From: Astragalus membranaceus
Taxonomy: Eukaryota; Streptophyta; Magnoliopsida; Fabales; Fabaceae
Direction of reading: 5' to 3'
DNA length: 64,000 nt
Assembly: GCA_039519185.1 (NCBI GenBank)
Contig: CM076848.1
Span: 55,392,778 to 55,456,777 of the forward strand
Position numbers and translations under genes: made by a program. Below are positions 59,055 to 64,000 of the stretch, in pieces. Under the pieces are notes generated by a model that saw only the letters and a program-made list of their open reading frames with translations, made no database searches and was not told the origin of the DNA. Numbering within the stretch: position 1 is the first letter of the stretch; each line of letters opens with the position of its first letter.

Positions 59055-59634
59055 CCGGTTACTATAAGAGATTTGTTCAAGGGTTCTCACAGTTAGTTTT
59101 TCCACTTACTCGGTTAACTCGCAAGGGTCATCCGTTTATGTGGGATGCCGATTGTGAAGAATGTTTTCAAGAGTTGAAGATTTTGACTTCTGCTCAAATC
59201 CTGATTCTTCCGGATCCGTCATTGGAATTTCAAATTTTCGGTGACGCTTCAGGGAAGGGTTTAGGATGTGTTCTAATGCAAAATCAACAAGTGGTAGCTT
59301 ATGCGTCCAGGCAATTAAAGTCTCATGAAGAGAATTATCCGACTCATGATTTGGAGTTGGCAACTATTGTGTATGCACTAAAGATTTGGAGACATTACCT
59401 GTATGGATCTCGTTTCGAAGTCTTTAGTGGTCACAGGAGTTTAAGGTATCTGTTTGATCAGAGAGAACTGAATAGCAGGCAGAGAAGTGTGTTGAGTTTC
59501 TGGAGGATTATAAATTCGTGTTGATGTAGCATTCAAGAGAGGCCAGTGTTGTAACTGATGCAATGAGTAGGAAATCCATCCACATGGCCGAGTTTATGAT
59601 GCATGAGATGGAATTATCAGAGTCTTTTAGAGTG
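59006..59634 (+). pseudogene. pol: Ty3 connection and RNase H, truncated
   Basis: LGLAGYYKRFVQGFSQL, then RNase H FGDASGKGLGCVLMQ (catalytic D) and ELATIVYALKIWRHYL. An expected HTDHKSL motif reads SGHRSL. Stops accumulate after 59,524 and the element ends about 35 codons later. Confidence 0.88.
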
Positions 59635-61500
59635 TGACCAAAAGATCTGTCAAAAGAGCTTTTACTAGTTGTATCATCTAGAGTAATTGGTGTGCCAAAA
59701 CTGCTAGCAATAGCAAAAAGAATTTTAGGACGCCAATATTCTTGAGGAAGACCTGTAAGCCTAATCCAACATTGTGCATATGTATGTTTTAAAAAAGAAG
59801 GATTAAAATCAGGCTGCCAGGCAAACAATCGAAGCAAACCTGACTTGCAGAGCCAAGAGGATTGCGACTGTATTTTACTTAAATCATCAATTGAAGAAAA
59901 AGAAATTTCATAGTAACCTTTCCTCAAAGAGATAATACCCCATTTATCGGTTGGTTTTCAAAGATTTTGAAGTTTGGATCTCAAAACACCAATCTTGAAA
60001 GGAGTATATATCTCCCTTTGATAGTAGCAATCTCCCACGAATATGTGTCTTGCATCCTTCCAAACCTACTACATATTCTTCTTTAGGAATGGAAATTACC
60101 AAATCATCGCCTTTGAAACACGGACGAGGAAGCTGACTCAAAGAAAAATCACAAGATTTAACATTTGTTCCAATTAAAGCTTGAGCAAAACCTTTTCACC
60201 GCATATGAAAACCAAAATGGGACAGAATTTGTGTTGGTTTAAAAGTTAAAACACAAACACTTGTAACTTCAAAAAAAAAGTTTGTCTTTTTTTTTGTCAG
60301 CTAAAAAATGTTAGTAAAATTTTAATACATTATTACTTCATCCTTCGCCCCTTAAAAACATAGGTCAAGTTGAAATATTTGCGACATTTTTCTCATAGTA
60401 TGAAATCACTGAAACTCAAATTATTTACAATATATAGGCAAATACGAGTCTCAAAGTATAAGGTACACCAAAGTTAAAATAAAAACACCTAATTCCGTCA
60501 AGAAAGAGTAGTACTATTTAATTAAATTTAGTTTTAAAATGTAATTGTAATTGTAACCAGCCGTGCCGCAGCACCCGTGCTCGGCACGGTTAGGATCACT
60601 AAGGGGGTGTATTGGTTTAGGATTTCACATGATTTTAAAAGACTTTTTTTAGATAAAAAAGTTTGCTGGTATTCAATTAGAATTTCTTGTATTTTTTGTT
60701 TAAGTTTTAAATAATTTAAATTTTTTTCAATAGTTTTTATATAATTTCTAAGAAAACGGGTTGTTTCTTTTAATAATGTCACTTTTTATTTATTTTCTAT
60801 TTGTAACATTCAAGTTATTGAATGTAACCAAAAAAATTAAAGTTGTTAAACGATTTGTGTAGAATCAGGTAAACATATAGCTGTTATTTGAGGGAAGAAG
60901 GTAAAAACTATTTTTTAAAGAGGATATTTGCTTGAAGACCACATAAATTCATTGGTATATGAGATGCCAAGATACTCTAGCATGGATTGTTGCTACTCTT
61001 TCCACTTACATTTGTGGCATGTAATTTTTCATTTAGATAAATTTAGGCCTCGACTATCTTTCTAAAAAAAAGGCCCCGATTATCTTAAAACAATGTTCTC
61101 CATGATGCGGCGCTAATTAACTAGTTTGTACCTTATAGATTGCACAAACGAATCCAAAGTCTGTACATTTTGTTTCCAATTCCTCAATTTTTTTCGCAAG
61201 CAAGAATTTTCTCATGCATCCTTTTTTTCTAGTTTAAAACAACTTTTTGCCAGCAAAAGTTTGCTCCGTTTCTAATATTAATATCATTAACTCACCATTT
61301 TTTTTATAAGAAGGGGACTTGCCCTGATTTTATTAAAAAAACCAAAAAAAAGAGGACAGAAAAAGGCCCAAGGGGGGACTAGGCCAAAACCCTTGGCAAG
61401 AACAGGCTAAAACCAAAACAATTCTAAGGGTCCCCTAGCATGAAGGGCCCCTAAAACAAACTAGAGACAAAATAAAGCCCAACTAAGAAACTAAAATGTT

Positions 61501-62098
61501 CTATTGACAAACCAAAAATCCAACTAAGAATTCAAAAAAATCACCCAGATCAAAAAGAGGCAGAGACTGAATTAGTCTTGGAACGAGTGTTATAGCAAAC
61601 ACTATTCTGAACCAGTTTAATTTTTTGTTAAATTTTTTTCTTTTGGGACTTGGAAACCGGCTCGGGATAATCAATCTAAGCAACTGTTCCTTGGCTGTCA
61701 GGAGCCAGAGTATCAACCTCACCTTCTAACACGTCACACCAAAGGTTTCCTAAAGTTCTCATTTTAGATGCTACCACTAAATTAGAAGTAGCATCGGACT
61801 CTGAGACATTTAGCGAATCCAGCCTGGTAGTGGGAGATTGAGTGAAGGATGAGTCAATAAAGTTGCACCGACTAGAAGTGTTCATTTCAGGAAAACGCTC
61901 TGAATCAATATTCCGATCATTGACTATGATGGCGTTAAAGTAAGAAGTAGGAATATTACAACCACTAATAGAATTAGTGGTGGTACAGACTTGAATAATT
62001 TTGGCTGCTGCCAGAGTGTCAGAGCCAGAAACACTATCCAACTGCTGAGTGGATTTCATACCCTCATTGGTATATGAGATGCCAATATACTCTAGCAT
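61501..62098 (-). pseudogene. LINE ORF1 tail relic, unit 6, internally deleted
   Basis: Carries only the Ser/Thr-rich tail (STQQLDSVSGSDTLAAAKI). It keeps the same extra T as unit 5, so NLVVASKMRTLG is continuous. At about 62,065 the unit jumps to its own far end (TTGGTATATGAGATGCCAA), losing roughly 1.7 kb including the DUF4283 part. Confidence 0.8.
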
Positions 62099-62147
62099 GG
62101 ATTCTTGCTACTCTTTCCACTTACATTTGTGGCATGTAATTTTTCAT

Positions 62148-63131
62148 TTTCTTTTATATTATATCATATACTTCCCTTTAATTGCAATTTTAAATCTATT
62201 GAATAATTGATGTATCTTGTCTGTTTGATAAATTGTATAAAATACTTGTTAACTTTTCTGGACTTTCGATGTAAGCCTGGCCGAGACTGGCCCATAAGCG
62301 AGCCAGAGAGGTATGACCTAAATCCAATAAGATCAACGGCTTAAATCAAACTGTACGAGATCTGACGGTCGTCCATGAGAGAGTCCTGACACTATATATA
62401 TAGGGGTCTTACCTCAGCTGACAGGTACACATTTTTACCCATACCGTTACTCTGCTCACACTCTTATTCCACTGACTTGGGCGTCAGAGTGTCATTGCAG
62501 GTACAACCCAGGCAGAGCTCTGCGCACGACCAGATATCATCAATCCAATCAACTCACACACTCGAACTGAAGACTCGTTCACTTGTGCCCGCTCTAAAGG
62601 CGAGGCATTTTTTATGACTTTGTGTTCAATCTCATATTCCCGTCCATAGTATACAACCTTCAAGGCGAGTTATATTCAAACCGAGTTTGATAAACTACTA
62701 GTAGGGATAAATGTACTTAATCGAGCTAAGCTACGAAAGAAGCGGCCTAAAAGATGGCCGCACCTCCAAGTGCGAAGTTCAATCTAGATAGAAATCTGGT
62801 AAACTGCCCGTGGATGACACAGAGTGTCTTTCAAAGATAGTCGCACCCCTAAGGGCGAGGTCAATATGGATAGAAATCCAGTAAACCACTCAAAGGCGAC
62901 CGCACGTACTTGCCAATAAAACAATTAAAAGAAGAGCAAAAGAACGATCACAAATCAAGAATAAACAACCAGATGTTAACTTGCTCACACAGAATAAAGT
63001 AAGCCCGAGACAAAGCAAAAAGTTGATAAAGTCACCCGGAAAGGCCGGGCTCCATTAGAGTATATTTTACAACAAGAAAGGCGACTACGAGGCCGCCCAA
63101 AATACAGAACCATTAAACAAATATTACAAAG
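62148..63131 (+). repeat. LTR-like sequence, probably Ty3 (Tat-type), no partner in window
   Basis: CACTATATATATAGGGG at 62,389 (TATA box) is followed by GTACACATTTTTACCC and GACTTGGGCGTCAGAGTGTC...GCAGGTAC, the layout of legume Tat-type LTRs around the transcription start. Downstream is a two- to threefold imperfect repeat around GATAGAAATC-GGTAAAC-CC (62,788-62,890). Borders not found. Confidence 0.5.
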
Positions 63132-63999
63132 TTACAAAGGACGCTCATAAACAACAGACTCATCCCTTACGATCTTCCCCTGCCCGTCCTTCTCCACAGA
63201 ATAGACTATGCGGCTGTCTTTGAGGGAGTGGGCGTGGTTAATTATGTTGGGGTTGATCTCGAGGTTGGGATAGGCGTACTGCACTTGAGCCAAAACTTCA
63301 TTAAACCGCTCTTTGCAAATGGCCAAGGTAGACTCAATCACCTGGTCACATTCCTCCAAAGCCTCATCCCGCTCTTTCTCTAGAACCCCGATGTTCTTCT
63401 TCAGTCTGACGACCTCCTTCCCCAGCTCCTTGACCCGGTCCGACAACCCGTTAATTTTGGTCGTCTCAGATTGCATCGTCCCGCTCTTTGGTCATGGAGG
63501 AGAGCGACTTCTTGGTCTTATCAAGAGCGTCAGCATTAGGCTTAAGAGCGGCCTCAGACTCTTGGAGTTTCTTCTTAACGGACTCCAGCTCCTCCCGCAA
63601 CTCTGAGATATATTCATAAGCGTGATTTAGCTTATCGGGTTTATCTAAATTGTTACTCTCCAACCACAAGTTTTGAGCAAGAAGACGCTTACCTGCTGTC
63701 CGATCTGCCTCCCCCTGTTTAAGTTTGGCGAGCAGACGATAACCAGCCTTGGCAACCTCAGCCTTGAAGAGGAGGGGATCTTGGCGAAAGCGGTCAAAAT
63801 CTGTCTCACAGAGCTGATCCAGGTCAAGGTTGGAGGACGGCCTCCTCTGAGCATCCTTTTCCTTCACCGCCTTAGTCTTCTTGTGTGGGAGGATCAGCCC
63901 CAGCATCTTGCCCACTGGACCCAGCAGCATGATGGGAGCGACCCCTTTTCTTTCCAGAATTAGGAACAACCAAAAGCGCATCATCCCCCTTATCAACAC
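63132..63999 (-). pseudogene. Coiled-coil ORF, probably transposon-associated, continues past the right edge
   Basis: Two overlapping minus readings: 63,999-63,466 and 63,476-63,132. First part RFRQDPLLFKAEVAKAGYRL, then heptad-rich NHAYEYISELREELESVKKK; second part ELGKEVVRLKKNIGVLEKER and a C-terminal QVQYAYPNLEINPNIIN. A one-base shift near 63,470 separates them. The long Glu/Lys coiled coil with such a C-terminus resembles the extra ORF carried by some plant Ty3/Tat elements and transposon-like proteins. I do not recognise a named domain. Confidence 0.5.
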
Positions 64000-64000
64000 C

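Larger units (their letters stand above)
54613..59634 (+). mobile_element. Long-LTR Ty3 element (Tekay/Del-like), 3' half missing, inserted in array unit 5
   Basis: 5' LTR, PBS, gag, protease, RT and RNase H in order, ending abruptly before integrase at about 59,634 with no 3' LTR. The unit-5 target reads ATATCAAC on the left and TGACCAAAAG on the right. The uninterrupted units have CAAA between these, so four bases of target are gone and no target duplication exists. A later deletion removing integrase, 3' LTR and a few target bases explains this. Coding is frameshifted in several places. Confidence 0.88.
53743..60141 (-). pseudogene. LINE ORF1 relic, unit 5, split by the Ty3 element
   Basis: N-terminal part at 60,141-59,635 and C-terminal part at 54,612-53,743, separated by the 5-kb insertion. 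Here the tail is one ORF of 191 codons (54,318-53,743) running through NLVVASKMRTLG, because unit 5 keeps a T that units 1-4 lost at the equivalent of 42,759. The knuckle region also reads NCKKSMHSGVEYNKG without the T-run shift. The first Met is lost (CAT to AAT at about 60,170). This is the less decayed, probably more ancestral form. Confidence 0.85.
42032..62147. repeat. Tandem array of a 2.8-kb unit, six copies (two partial or interrupted)
   Basis: Head-to-tail units begin at 42,032, 44,829, 47,627, 50,426, 53,224 and 61,037; spacing 2,797-2,799 bp for the first four. Each junction reads TTTTTCATTTAGATAAATTTAGGCC. At the left edge the unit is preceded by TCTTATTTAT, and at the right edge GTAATTTTTCATTT runs on into unique TCTTTTATATT. 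The edges therefore show the original single-copy boundaries. Units 1-4 look above 99% identical; units 5 and 6 are more diverged. Each unit holds a minus-strand LINE ORF1 relic plus about 1.1 kb of flanking DNA. Confidence 0.95.

Overview
The window looks like plant nuclear DNA from a eudicot. UTP20, the captured exons and the LINE ORF1 all read most like legume sequences, but that is inference from remembered family sequences and no search was run. One conventional host gene is visible; nearly everything else is transposable elements, pieces of host genes carried by them, and a tandem array.

Layout. (1) 1-18,226, minus strand: the 5' half of UTP20, the large HEAT-repeat protein of the small-subunit processome. 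I can place 21 exons whose phases all join without a stop (1,397 codons); the gene runs off the left edge. Intron 8 holds a young Ty3 chromovirus (8,464-13,728, GTATC target duplication) and intron 9 holds a non-autonomous DNA transposon (6,945-7,855). (2) 18,511-25,332, minus: a wrecked Copia element with 3' LTR, RNase H, protease and gag pieces, a duplicated leader-gag block, and insertions of a hAT-like element, a MULE-type MITE and a CACTA remnant. (3) 25,333-36,928: nested DNA elements. A CACTA end cut into the Copia LTR is followed by a captured KIN-7 kinesin fragment and a deleted Ty3 fragment. Then comes a Helitron (28,909-36,928), itself split by a complete 7-kb CACTA element (29,161-36,175, TCT target duplication). 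That CACTA carries pieces of several host genes: the eS6 promoter and first exons, the CNX1 G domain, an RRM protein, a possible Argonaute piece, and a tRNA-Arg(ACG) gene. (4) 37,429-40,590: a non-autonomous LTR element related to the intron-8 chromovirus. (5) 42,032-62,147: a tandem array of a 2.8-kb unit, four near-identical copies and two older edge copies, each carrying a decayed LINE ORF1 (DUF4283 plus CCHC knuckle). A long-LTR Ty3 element truncated on its 3' side sits in unit 5 (54,613-59,634). (6) 62,148-64,000: an LTR-like stretch and a coiled-coil ORF that continues past the right edge.

How the parts relate. UTP20 should still be spliceable: the insertions lie in introns, and its first intron and upstream flank carry the telo-box and site II motifs usual for plant ribosome-biogenesis genes. 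The most unusual object is the inner CACTA element. It has copied a ribosomal-protein promoter together with the first coding exons of eS6 and placed them upstream of CNX1 exons in matching splice phase, which gives a predicted chimeric reading frame of about 152 codons.
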